49,216 bases of DNA from Clostridia bacterium (lineage in GTDB: Bacteria > Bacillota > Clostridia > Oscillospirales > CAG-272), in NCBI GenBank assembly GCA_017503325.1, contig JAFVTI010000005.1, positions 1 to 49,216 on the forward strand, written 5' to 3'. Every line of letters starts with the position of its first letter. The first letter of the stretch is position 1. The translations under genes were made by a program, and so were the position numbers. Below, piece after piece: positions 15,640-22,376 of the stretch. The notes below the pieces were generated by a model, which saw only the letters and a program-made list of their open reading frames with translations, was not told the DNA's origin and did not search any database.

Positions 15640-16305
15640 ATGCCACTTGAACAATTCTATCAAGCCTATTTCCCCTTCTGGAGCGTGCTTGCCGAGGCGG
15701 ACAAGCAGCTTTTGTGCGAAAGCACAGCAGAAAAGCACTTTGATCGCTCCCAGCCCGTTCACGACAATATGGGCTGCACGGGGCTTTTCATCGTGCGCTC
15801 GGGCAGGCTTCGCCTCTATATGCTTTCCGAGGACGGCAAGGAGATCACCCTCTACCGCCTCTCGCCCGGCGACATCTGTATGCTCTCGGCGTCCTGCGTT
15901 TTGCAAAGCGTGACCTTCGACGTATACGTGGATGCAGAGGAGGAGAGCGACTGCTACCACATCAGCGCCTCTGCCTTCGGCGAGGTCAGCAACCGCTATC
16001 TTGAGGTCAAGAATTACGCCCTGGAAACCGCCGTCAGCCGTTTTTCCGACGTGATGTGGATCATGCAGCAGATCGTCTTTATGAGCATGGACAAACGCCT
16101 TGCCATCTTTCTGCTCGAGGAAACGCAGGCAAACGGTACCGACAGCGTGAATATGACGCACGAGACCATTGCGCGCCACCTTGGCACTGCCCGCGAGGTC
16201 GTGACCAGGATGCTCAAGCACCTTGCCGCCGACGGCGTGATCGAGGTGACGAGAAAAGGTATTGTGATCAAAGATAAAAAGAAACTCCAAAATCTTGCAT
16301 ACTAA
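15640..16305 (+). CDS. Crp/Fnr family regulator with paired cysteines, likely thiol/sulfur-responsive
   Basis: A 221-residue activator/repressor. An N-terminal cyclic-nucleotide-type beta-roll (TGLFIVRSGRLRLYMLSEDGKEIT, residues 47-70) leads to GDICMLSASCVLQS, with Cys80 and Cys86 spaced C-x5-C. No Fnr-type N-terminal Fe-S cluster is visible. The C-terminal HTH (about 172-208) has a recognition helix AREVVTRML; its R-E-x3-R pattern equals CRP Arg180, Glu181, Arg185, which reads GTGA half-sites. ATG at 15640 is chosen because AGGAGG sits 7 bases away; the ATG at 15634 is too close. Matching GTGA/TCAC palindromes occur at 18832 and 18897 in front of rhodanese and CoA-disulfide reductase genes. 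A role as sulfane-sulfur or redox sensor is inferred from Cys pair plus neighbours. Confidence 0.9.
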   Translation: MPLEQFYQAYFPFWSVLAEADKQLLCESTAEKHFDRSQPVHDNMGCTGLFIVRSGRLRLYMLSEDGKEITLYRLSPGDICMLSASCVLQSVTFDVYVDAEEESDCYHISASAFGEVSNRYLEVKNYALETAVSRFSDVMWIMQQIVFMSMDKRLAIFLLEETQANGTDSVNMTHETIARHLGTAREVVTRMLKHLAADGVIEVTRKGIVIKDKKKLQNLAY

Positions 16306-16310
16306 AGATC

Positions 16311-16340
16311 AAAGCCACGGTTCAAGCGAGCCGTGGCTTT
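16311..16340. terminator. Bidirectional terminator between convergent genes
   Basis: AAAGCCACGG / CCGTGGCTTT, a 10-bp stem with a 10-base loop, flanked by A's on the left and T's on the right. It serves both the regulator and the minus-strand rhodanese operon. Confidence 0.8.
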
Positions 16341-16354
16341 TGTCATATATGCGA

Positions 16355-16762
16355 TTATTCTGTTACAGTTCCGTACTTCCAATCATTGATGCCGCCGAAT
16401 TCCTTGATATTCGTGTAGCCTAACGTCGCAAGCTCGCTTGCGGCGTTTTTACTTCTTCTGCCGCTTCGGCAATATACGAGGATCAGCTGTTCCTTGTCGG
16501 TTAATATGCTTTCTGCTTTCTTTCCGATCTCATAATCGGGAAGGAGGATAGCACCGGCGATATGACCTGCCGCGAACTCCTCTGGGGTTCGCACGTCGAG
16601 AATCACATATCCTTCCTCGCTGTCCATCAGCCCCTTTGCCTCGGCGGGCGTGATCTGTTCGTAGGTCGCCTCTGCCGGCAAGCCGTTCTCTTTCCCACAG
16701 GCAACGAGCACGATAGAGAGTAGCAGGCCAGCCGCTACCCAAAGCCATAGCCGCTTGCTCAT
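16355..16762 (-). CDS. Lipoprotein rhodanese (sulfurtransferase)
   Basis: A 135-residue single-domain rhodanese. The signal segment (WLWVAAGLLLSIVLVAC) ends in a lipobox Cys, so the enzyme should be displayed outside the membrane. The domain has VILDVRTPEEFAAGHIAGA and the active loop CRSGRRSK with the persulfide-carrying Cys. Its ATG overlaps the stop of the thioredoxin gene by 4 bases (ATGA), so the two are translated together. It ends the three-gene thiol/sulfur operon. An extracytoplasmic rhodanese with cytoplasmic thioredoxin and CoA-disulfide reductase suggests handling of imported or external sulfane sulfur; this is inference. Confidence 0.93.
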   Translation of the reverse strand: MSKRLWLWVAAGLLLSIVLVACGKENGLPAEATYEQITPAEAKGLMDSEEGYVILDVRTPEEFAAGHIAGAILLPDYEIGKKAESILTDKEQLILVYCRSGRRSKNAASELATLGYTNIKEFGGINDWKYGTVTE

Positions 16763-17061
16763 ACCAACTGTGCAAGTATGGCTTGCTTAGGTCTTGCGCC
16801 CACGATTCTTGTTTTTTCTTCTCCGTCCTTGAAGACGATCAGCGTGGGAATGCTCATCACGCCGTATTTCATAGCAAGAACGTTTTCGTCGTCCACGTTC
16901 ACCTTGCCGACGGTAATATCGCTTCTTTCCTTGGCGATCTCGTCCACGATGGGCGAGACCATACGGCAAGGTCCGCACCAATCGGCGTAGAAATCCACGA
17001 GTACCGTGCCGTTTGCGATAGTGTTATGAAAATTATTCTGATTCAATTTTTGTACTGACAT
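16759..17061 (-). CDS. Thioredoxin
   Basis: A 100-residue cytoplasmic thioredoxin with the WCGPCRM redox motif (about residues 29-35), the cis-Pro in MSIPTLIVF and the usual VDFYADWC strand. Length is slightly short at the C-terminus (ends ILAQLV) but complete for the fold. It lies between the CoA-disulfide reductase gene (27 bases upstream) and the lipoprotein rhodanese, so it probably releases sulfide or reduces persulfides formed by these enzymes. No thioredoxin reductase is next to it; the neighbouring flavoprotein could supply electrons or an unlinked reductase could. Confidence 0.95.
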   Translation of the reverse strand: MSVQKLNQNNFHNTIANGTVLVDFYADWCGPCRMVSPIVDEIAKERSDITVGKVNVDDENVLAMKYGVMSIPTLIVFKDGEEKTRIVGARPKQAILAQLV

Positions 17062-17088
17062 AAAATATACCTCCGTTTTTATTTACAT

Positions 17089-18771
17089 TCATTTACATTC
17101 GGTGCAGATATACTCCGGCACCGTTCTTTCATTTATGACCGATTCATACAGCCGCCATCCGCCTGCGAGATTGTAGCATTCAAATCCGTTGCCCGCAAGG
17201 ATGCGGCAAGCGATATAGGAGCGAAGGCCCGAGTGGCAATGCACGTATACGGGTTTCCCTGCGGGAATTTCGCCGATACGCTTGCGTAACGAGTCCAGCG
17301 GAATATGCATAAAGCCGTCAATTCTGCCGCGCGCGACCTCGGTGTTGGTTCGGGTATCCAGCAGGGTCACGCTTCCGTCACGCGGGAGCTTTTCCACGTC
17401 GTGCCAGAAGAATTGCCCGATCTTGCCCGTGATCACGTTCTCGGCAACAAAGCCAACCATATTGACGGGATCCTTGGCAGAGCCGAATGGCGGCGCGTAG
17501 CAGAGCTCGAGTTCTGCAAGGTCTGTCACCTTCGCGCCGAGTCGCATAGCGGTGGCGATCACGTCCATACGCTTATCCACGCCCTCAAAGCCCACGATCT
17601 GTGCGCCCAGAATCTTGTGCGTTGCCTGATCCCACAGCACCTTGACCGACATCATGGACGCACCCGGATAATAGGATGCATGAGACGCGGAGTAGGTGTA
17701 GGTCTTATCATAATCATAGCCTGCCGCAGCTGCGCTCTTTTCGTTCAGCCCCGTGGTGGCAACCGTCATATCAAAGAGCTTCAGCACCGACGAGCCTTGC
17801 GTTCCCTTGTATTCCGAGGGAATCCCGCAGATATTGTCCGCTGCGATGCGTCCTTGCTTGTTTGCAGGGCCTGCAAGCGGGATGAAGGACGGCGCGCCTG
17901 TCACGAAATTCTTGACAGCGACCGCATCGCCCACGGCGTACACGTCGGGAGCACTTGTCTGCATGCTTTCGTTGACAATGATGCTGCCGCGCCCGTCGGT
18001 CTCAATGCCCGAGGATCTGACAAATGCGGTATCGGGGCGAACCCCTACCGACAGAAGCACCATATCCGCTTCAATCGCGCCTTTGTTCAGCGCAACGGTC
18101 AATCTCCTGCCGTGATCCTTCACGGCAACAACGCCGTTCCCAAGCGCGAGCTTGATGCCTTTCGCTTTGACATATTTGTGCACGTCCGCGGCCATATCGA
18201 AATCCAGAGGCGCGATGAGATGGTCGGACAGCTCCACGATGGTCACGTCAAGTCCGGCCTTGACAAGGTTTTCAGCCATCTCCACGCCGATATACCCGCC
18301 GCCGACAACGACCGCCGATTTCGGATGCTTTTCTTCTATATACTGCTTGATCTTGATCGTGTCGGGAATGTTGCGCAGGGTAAAGACCTTGTCGCTCTCA
18401 ATGCCTTCAATGCCCGGACGAATGGGAGACGCACCCGGAGAAAGAACCAAGCTGTCATATCCCTCGGTGTATTCCTCGCCGGTTTTCAAATCTCTGACCG
18501 TAACGATCTTGTTTTCGGTATCAATGGCAACCGCCTCGCTGAATGTGCGAACCTCAATATTGAAACGAGCCTTGAAGCTCTCGGGTGTTTGCAGAGTCAG
18601 ATTTGATTTTTCTGTGATTTCACCACCGATATAATAAGGAAGTCCGCAGTTAGCAAAGGAGATGAACTCTCCACGCTCCAAAATAACGATCTCGGCTTTC
18701 TCGTCAAGTCGTCTGAGTCTTGCTGCGCAGGACGCACCGCCTGCCACGCCTCCAATGATCAAGGTCTTCAT
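17089..18771 (-). CDS. CoA-disulfide/persulfide reductase with C-terminal rhodanese domain
   Basis: A 560-residue FAD enzyme of the CoADR-Rhd type. The N-terminus has the FAD fold GGVAGGASCAARLRR and the single active Cys in SFANCGLPYYIGG (about residue 43). A second dinucleotide fold (VVVGGGYIGVEMAENL) binds NAD(P)H, then comes the dimer domain. The last about 100 residues are a rhodanese with CHSGLRSY. Family members reduce CoA disulfide or CoA persulfide and polysulfide. The ATG at 18771 has GGAGGG at good distance; an extension to 18882 would cross the operator and is rejected. First gene of the operon with trx and rhodanese; promoter at 18854-18882 flanked by two CRP-like palindromes. 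Confidence 0.95.
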   Translation of the reverse strand: MKTLIIGGVAGGASCAARLRRLDEKAEIVILERGEFISFANCGLPYYIGGEITEKSNLTLQTPESFKARFNIEVRTFSEAVAIDTENKIVTVRDLKTGEEYTEGYDSLVLSPGASPIRPGIEGIESDKVFTLRNIPDTIKIKQYIEEKHPKSAVVVGGGYIGVEMAENLVKAGLDVTIVELSDHLIAPLDFDMAADVHKYVKAKGIKLALGNGVVAVKDHGRRLTVALNKGAIEADMVLLSVGVRPDTAFVRSSGIETDGRGSIIVNESMQTSAPDVYAVGDAVAVKNFVTGAPSFIPLAGPANKQGRIAADNICGIPSEYKGTQGSSVLKLFDMTVATTGLNEKSAAAAGYDYDKTYTYSASHASYYPGASMMSVKVLWDQATHKILGAQIVGFEGVDKRMDVIATAMRLGAKVTDLAELELCYAPPFGSAKDPVNMVGFVAENVITGKIGQFFWHDVEKLPRDGSVTLLDTRTNTEVARGRIDGFMHIPLDSLRKRIGEIPAGKPVYVHCHSGLRSYIACRILAGNGFECYNLAGGWRLYESVINERTVPEYICTECK

Positions 18772-18831
18772 AAGTTTCCCTCCGTTTTTCTTTCTGTGAG
18801 CATATTTTACCACACTTTTTCCGTGCCCGCT

Positions 18832-18845
18832 GTGACTTTTGTCAC
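18832..18845. promoter_or_regulatory. CRP-like palindrome, downstream site
   Basis: GTGAC-TTTT-GTCAC, within TGTGA-N6-TCACT, matching the CRP half-site consensus. It overlaps the predicted start point of the minus-strand CoA-disulfide reductase promoter (centre near +8), a position expected to repress. Confidence 0.72.
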
Positions 18846-18853
18846 TCAAAGCA

Positions 18854-18882
18854 ATTATAACACAAAATTCGGAAGATGGCAA
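18854..18882 (-). promoter_or_regulatory. Promoter of the CoA-disulfide reductase operon
   Basis: On the minus strand TTGCCA (18877-18882), 17 bp, TATAAT (18854-18859). One CRP-like palindrome covers its start point and another lies upstream. Confidence 0.75.
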
Positions 18883-18896
18883 TCAAAATACGGCTT

Positions 18897-18938
18897 GTGA
18901 CAAAAGTCACGGAAAAAATTTCGACCAAACGGTAAAAT
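18897..18938 (+). promoter_or_regulatory. CRP-like site and class-II-type promoter of the rhodanese gene
   Basis: GTGAC-AAAA-GTCAC (18897-18910; TGTGA-N6-TCACG) is followed by a weak promoter: no -35 match at the expected place (CGGAAA) and TAAAAT at 18933-18938. With the start at about 18945 the palindrome is centred at -41.5, the classic position for CRP/FNR class II activation. Confidence 0.7.
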
Positions 18939-18971
18939 AAAACCGTAATCAAAGCACAAGGAGGATACAAC

Positions 18972-19292
18972 ATGAGTATTTTCAATATATTTTCCCGCAA
19001 GGATATCAACCAAGGGGTCAAACGATTCCGTGAAAACAAGGATGCAATCCTGCTCGACGTCAGGACCAGAGAGGAATACGCAAGCGGGCACATTGAAGGA
19101 AGCCGCAACCTTCCGCTGGACGAGATTGACAGAGTGGATTCGGTCATCAAAGACAAAAACACGCCTGTGTACGTCCATTGCCTTAGTGGAGGACGAAGCG
19201 CACGTGCGGCAGCTTATCTGAGGGGCAAGGGATACAGAGACGTTCACGACATCGGAGGGATCGGATCGTACACAGGCAAGATCGTTGTTTGA
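18972..19292 (+). CDS. Cytoplasmic single-domain rhodanese
   Basis: A 106-residue sulfurtransferase without signal peptide: LLDVRTREEYASGHIEGS, then the active loop CLSGGRSARAA. The catalytic Cys is present. GGAGG lies 7 bases before the ATG. It is transcribed away from the CoA-disulfide reductase operon from a shared control region with two CRP-like palindromes, and should be co-regulated with it. Confidence 0.93.
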   Translation: MSIFNIFSRKDINQGVKRFRENKDAILLDVRTREEYASGHIEGSRNLPLDEIDRVDSVIKDKNTPVYVHCLSGGRSARAAAYLRGKGYRDVHDIGGIGSYTGKIVV

Positions 19293-19303
19293 ACATGATA
19301 TGC

Positions 19304-19340
19304 AACAAAGGGACTGAGTCATTCACTCAGTCCCTTTGTT
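19304..19340. terminator. Terminator between convergent genes
   Basis: A perfect 16-bp stem (AACAAAGGGACTGAGT / ACTCAGTCCCTTTGTT) with a 5-base loop. T's are only moderate (CTTTGTT on either strand). It probably ends both the rhodanese gene and the minus-strand GDPD operon. Confidence 0.75.
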
Positions 19341-19367
19341 CGTATTCGGATAGCCCGTCCAACTATA

Positions 19368-20132
19368 TTATTCCAAAATATTGGACGTAATATAATCCAC
19401 GCCCCACTCAACAAGATCCTCTGCCTTGTCGATCCAGTCGCAGGTCCAGACGTTGAGCTTGATGCCGCGCGCATGGATGCGCTCGACAAGCTCCTTTGTG
19501 GTCGTGAAAATATGAATATCCAAGTCAAATCCCTGCGCTGCGACCTCGTCTAAAAAGGCATCGGTAAACTCATGCCCTTGATCGGTCAGAAACTGCACGG
19601 GGCAGTCGGGCAGATGCTTGCGGATCTCTACAAGGTTTTCCCAATAAAACGAGATAAAGACCACCTTGTCAAGGTAATCCTGCTCTCTGAAGCACTCCAC
19701 CACGTCTGCGATGGTCTCGGGCGTCATGGCATGCTTGAGCTCGGTGACGCACACCTTGCCATACCCCTTGCAGATGCGGATATACTCCTGCAGTGTGGGG
19801 ATACGCAGGTCGGAGCGCGGTGCCTTCATGCCGGGCACAAGACCGTAATCCTCCATGGTGTGGAAAAAGGGTCTGTCGTACAGCACCACGGTTTGAATTT
19901 GCTCTACCGTGCTCTCGGACATGATCATGGTCGTGGGGGCAAAGCCCTCGGTCGAGTCGTTATGCATGACCACAAGACCGTCCTTTGCCACGCGCACGTC
20001 ACATTCCACGCCCCAGTAAGAGCGATTGCCTGCCGCGATAAAGCCCGCGTTGGTGTTGGCGGTTTCCATCCCGAACAAGCCCGCATGCGCGACCATTTTC
20101 GTATTTTTCTTATTGATCTTGATCGTATCCAT
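19368..20132 (-). CDS. Glycerophosphodiester phosphodiesterase family protein
   Basis: A 254-residue cytoplasmic enzyme of the GDPD fold. Seen: MVAHAGLFGMETANTNAGF (catalytic His near residue 16), the metal-binding pair in GVECDVRVAKDGLVVMHND, and the late barrel strands CVTELKH and LNVWTCDW. The first His is HAG rather than the common HRG, a small deviation. It hydrolyses glycerophosphodiesters to glycerol-3-phosphate and an alcohol. It starts one base after the GH3 gene's stop and so belongs to the GH38-GH3 operon; a link to glycosyl-glycerol or teichoic substrates is possible but inferred. Confidence 0.9.
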   Translation of the reverse strand: MDTIKINKKNTKMVAHAGLFGMETANTNAGFIAAGNRSYWGVECDVRVAKDGLVVMHNDSTEGFAPTTMIMSESTVEQIQTVVLYDRPFFHTMEDYGLVPGMKAPRSDLRIPTLQEYIRICKGYGKVCVTELKHAMTPETIADVVECFREQDYLDKVVFISFYWENLVEIRKHLPDCPVQFLTDQGHEFTDAFLDEVAAQGFDLDIHIFTTTKELVERIHARGIKLNVWTCDWIDKAEDLVEWGVDYITSNILE

Positions 20133-20133
20133 A

Positions 20134-22317
20134 TTACAGAAGCACCTTCCCTTCTCTCACCCTTGCTTCAAACGCTTGATGAACGTCTATGCTGGAGGTT
20201 GCGACCGACACCATGTAGTCACCGTTATGCATACCGTAGGTCATCCTGCGGTCGTAGTAGCAGAAGGCCTCGGCGGGCACCTCCAGGGTCACGGTCACGC
20301 TCTTGCCTGCCGCCACCTCCACGCGCTTGTATGCCTTGAGCTCCTTTGTGGGCATTGCCACGTCACAGTTGCGACCGGACAGGTAGATCTGAATGACCTC
20401 TGCGCCGTCGCGATCTCCCGTATTGTGCAGATCCAGCGAGATCTGCAGGCTGTCGCCCTTGGTATTGCAAGTCACATTTTTCAGAGCAAATGTCGTATAA
20501 CTCAAGCCATGCCCAAAGGGATACAACGGAGAACCGTCATTTTCCACGTAGCCGTGGCCGCGTCCCGAGGGCTTTGCACAATAAAACAGGGGGAGCTGAC
20601 CAACGCTGCGAGGGAATGTGATGGGCAGCTTGGCACCGGGATTGACGTCACCGAACAAAATCTCGGTCATCGCCTGCGCACCCTGCTCACCGGGATACCA
20701 GGCCTCCAGCACAGCTCCGCAGCCATCCACCCACGCACTCATATCCACGGGCGCGCCGTTGAGCAGCATCACGATGGAGTTCGCATTGCAAGCGCTCATG
20801 CGGCGAATGCTTTCCTCCTGATTGGTCTTGACCTCGATCTCAAATTTGCCGACGATGATGGCGGATTCGTCCGCCTGCTTCTTTTTGGTATACGCAGGCA
20901 AACGGATATCCGAGCGGTCCATGCCCTCGCCCTCCACCACGGTGGTGAAGTAGATGGCCGCATCGCACGCAGAGGCAATCTCCTCAATCTTATCATCCTC
21001 TGCAAAAATCACCTTCACAGAATCGCCCAGGTATTCGGACAGATACTGCAGCGGTGTCTTGGCATCCTCGGCCTCCCACAAGCGCTGGTAGGGTCCCGAA
21101 TAGTTCTTACCCACGGGAAGCTCATTGGCACTGGCACCGAAAACGGCCAGCGTTCTGATCTGCTTGCGATCCAGCGGGAGCACGTTGTGATTCTTCAAAA
21201 GAACAATGGAGCGGCGTGCGGCCTCCAGCGCCAACTGTTTATGGGCGTCACAGCGCACCAGCGCATCGGCAGCCTCCGGGTCAGCAAAGGGAGCATCCAT
21301 CAAGCCAATGTCAAACTTGGCAGTCAGCACACGAAGGACTGCGCGATCCACGTCAGCCTCGGTGATCTCTCCCTTCTCCAGGGCCTTGACCAGCTTTTCA
21401 TAGCAGCTGTGGGGGAGATTGACATCCAACCCCGCCTTCAGGCATCGTGCCTCCGCTTTGTAGTAATCATCCACCAGCTGATGTGCCTCGTACAAGCCCT
21501 CAACGCCCCAGTAGTCAGAGACCACAAAGCCTTCAAATCCCCATTCATCACGAAGGATCTCGGTCAGCAGACGCTCGCTGCAGGAGCAAGGAACGCCCTC
21601 CCAGGAGTTATAGGCGGCCATAACCGACATGGCGCCGCCATCCTTAAAGCATTTCTCAAACGGCTTGAGATACACCTCCCGCATGGTCCGCTCGGATGTA
21701 TCCGAATAGTTGGAATCGCGGCCACCGTCCGAATAGTTATCCGCAAAGTGCTTGGGTGTGGCGATCACGCCATTATTCTGCAAGCCGCGGCACATGGCCA
21801 CGCCCATATTGGACGAGAGCAGCACGTCCTCACCAAAGGTCTCGATAGTTCTTCCCCAACGGCAATCCCTCACAATATTGACCACGGGAGTCAATGCCTG
21901 TCTGACACCCACCACGGCGCATTCCTTACCGATCACATCGGCGATCCTTGCCACCAGCTCATCATCAAAGGTAGAGGCCATGCTGATGGGCTGCGGGAAG
22001 CTGGTAGCCATGCCCCATTGCGCACCGTGCAGTGCCTCGCCGTGCTCGATGGGGGGAATGGCGTGAGGATGCGCATCCATGGTCAGGCGCACGTCGCGGT
22101 TGATCCGCTCAGCCACCTCCGAAGGAGCGGCAGGCTTTTCCCTCTTGGCGTGCATGAAATGACCGGGGTTACGGCTGTTCCCTTCCTTGTGGTTGCGCTT
22201 CTGCTCGTAGTCGGATTCAACGCCGAACAGCATTTGACCGGACAGCTGATAAAGCTTTTCCTCTAAGGTCAGCTGCGCAAGCAGCTGTCTTGCTCGATTT
22301 TTGGATTCACTGTTCAT
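20134..22317 (-). CDS. Glycoside hydrolase family 3 (beta-glucosidase/beta-xylosidase-like)
   Basis: A 727-residue enzyme without signal peptide, hence cytoplasmic. The N-terminal barrel shows HGEALHGAQ, GRTIETFGEDVLLSSNMG, KHFADNYSDGGRDSN and the nucleophile Asp268 in VVSDYWGVE. Next come the alpha/beta sandwich and the C-terminal fibronectin-like domain (YPFGHGLSYTTFALKN). Family 3 releases terminal beta-linked glucose, xylose, arabinose or GlcNAc; the sequence alone does not fix which. Xylose genes lie elsewhere in the window, making a beta-xylosidase possible. GGAG lies about 10 bases before the ATG. It is the middle gene of the operon, 59 bases after the GH38 gene. Confidence 0.95.
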   Translation of the reverse strand: MNSESKNRARQLLAQLTLEEKLYQLSGQMLFGVESDYEQKRNHKEGNSRNPGHFMHAKREKPAAPSEVAERINRDVRLTMDAHPHAIPPIEHGEALHGAQWGMATSFPQPISMASTFDDELVARIADVIGKECAVVGVRQALTPVVNIVRDCRWGRTIETFGEDVLLSSNMGVAMCRGLQNNGVIATPKHFADNYSDGGRDSNYSDTSERTMREVYLKPFEKCFKDGGAMSVMAAYNSWEGVPCSCSERLLTEILRDEWGFEGFVVSDYWGVEGLYEAHQLVDDYYKAEARCLKAGLDVNLPHSCYEKLVKALEKGEITEADVDRAVLRVLTAKFDIGLMDAPFADPEAADALVRCDAHKQLALEAARRSIVLLKNHNVLPLDRKQIRTLAVFGASANELPVGKNYSGPYQRLWEAEDAKTPLQYLSEYLGDSVKVIFAEDDKIEEIASACDAAIYFTTVVEGEGMDRSDIRLPAYTKKKQADESAIIVGKFEIEVKTNQEESIRRMSACNANSIVMLLNGAPVDMSAWVDGCGAVLEAWYPGEQGAQAMTEILFGDVNPGAKLPITFPRSVGQLPLFYCAKPSGRGHGYVENDGSPLYPFGHGLSYTTFALKNVTCNTKGDSLQISLDLHNTGDRDGAEVIQIYLSGRNCDVAMPTKELKAYKRVEVAAGKSVTVTLEVPAEAFCYYDRRMTYGMHNGDYMVSVATSSIDVHQAFEARVREGKVLL

Positions 22318-22376
22318 AAATACAACTCCATGGCGTCACACAAGGTGACGCAAGTACGATTGGTATTGTCTTGATT

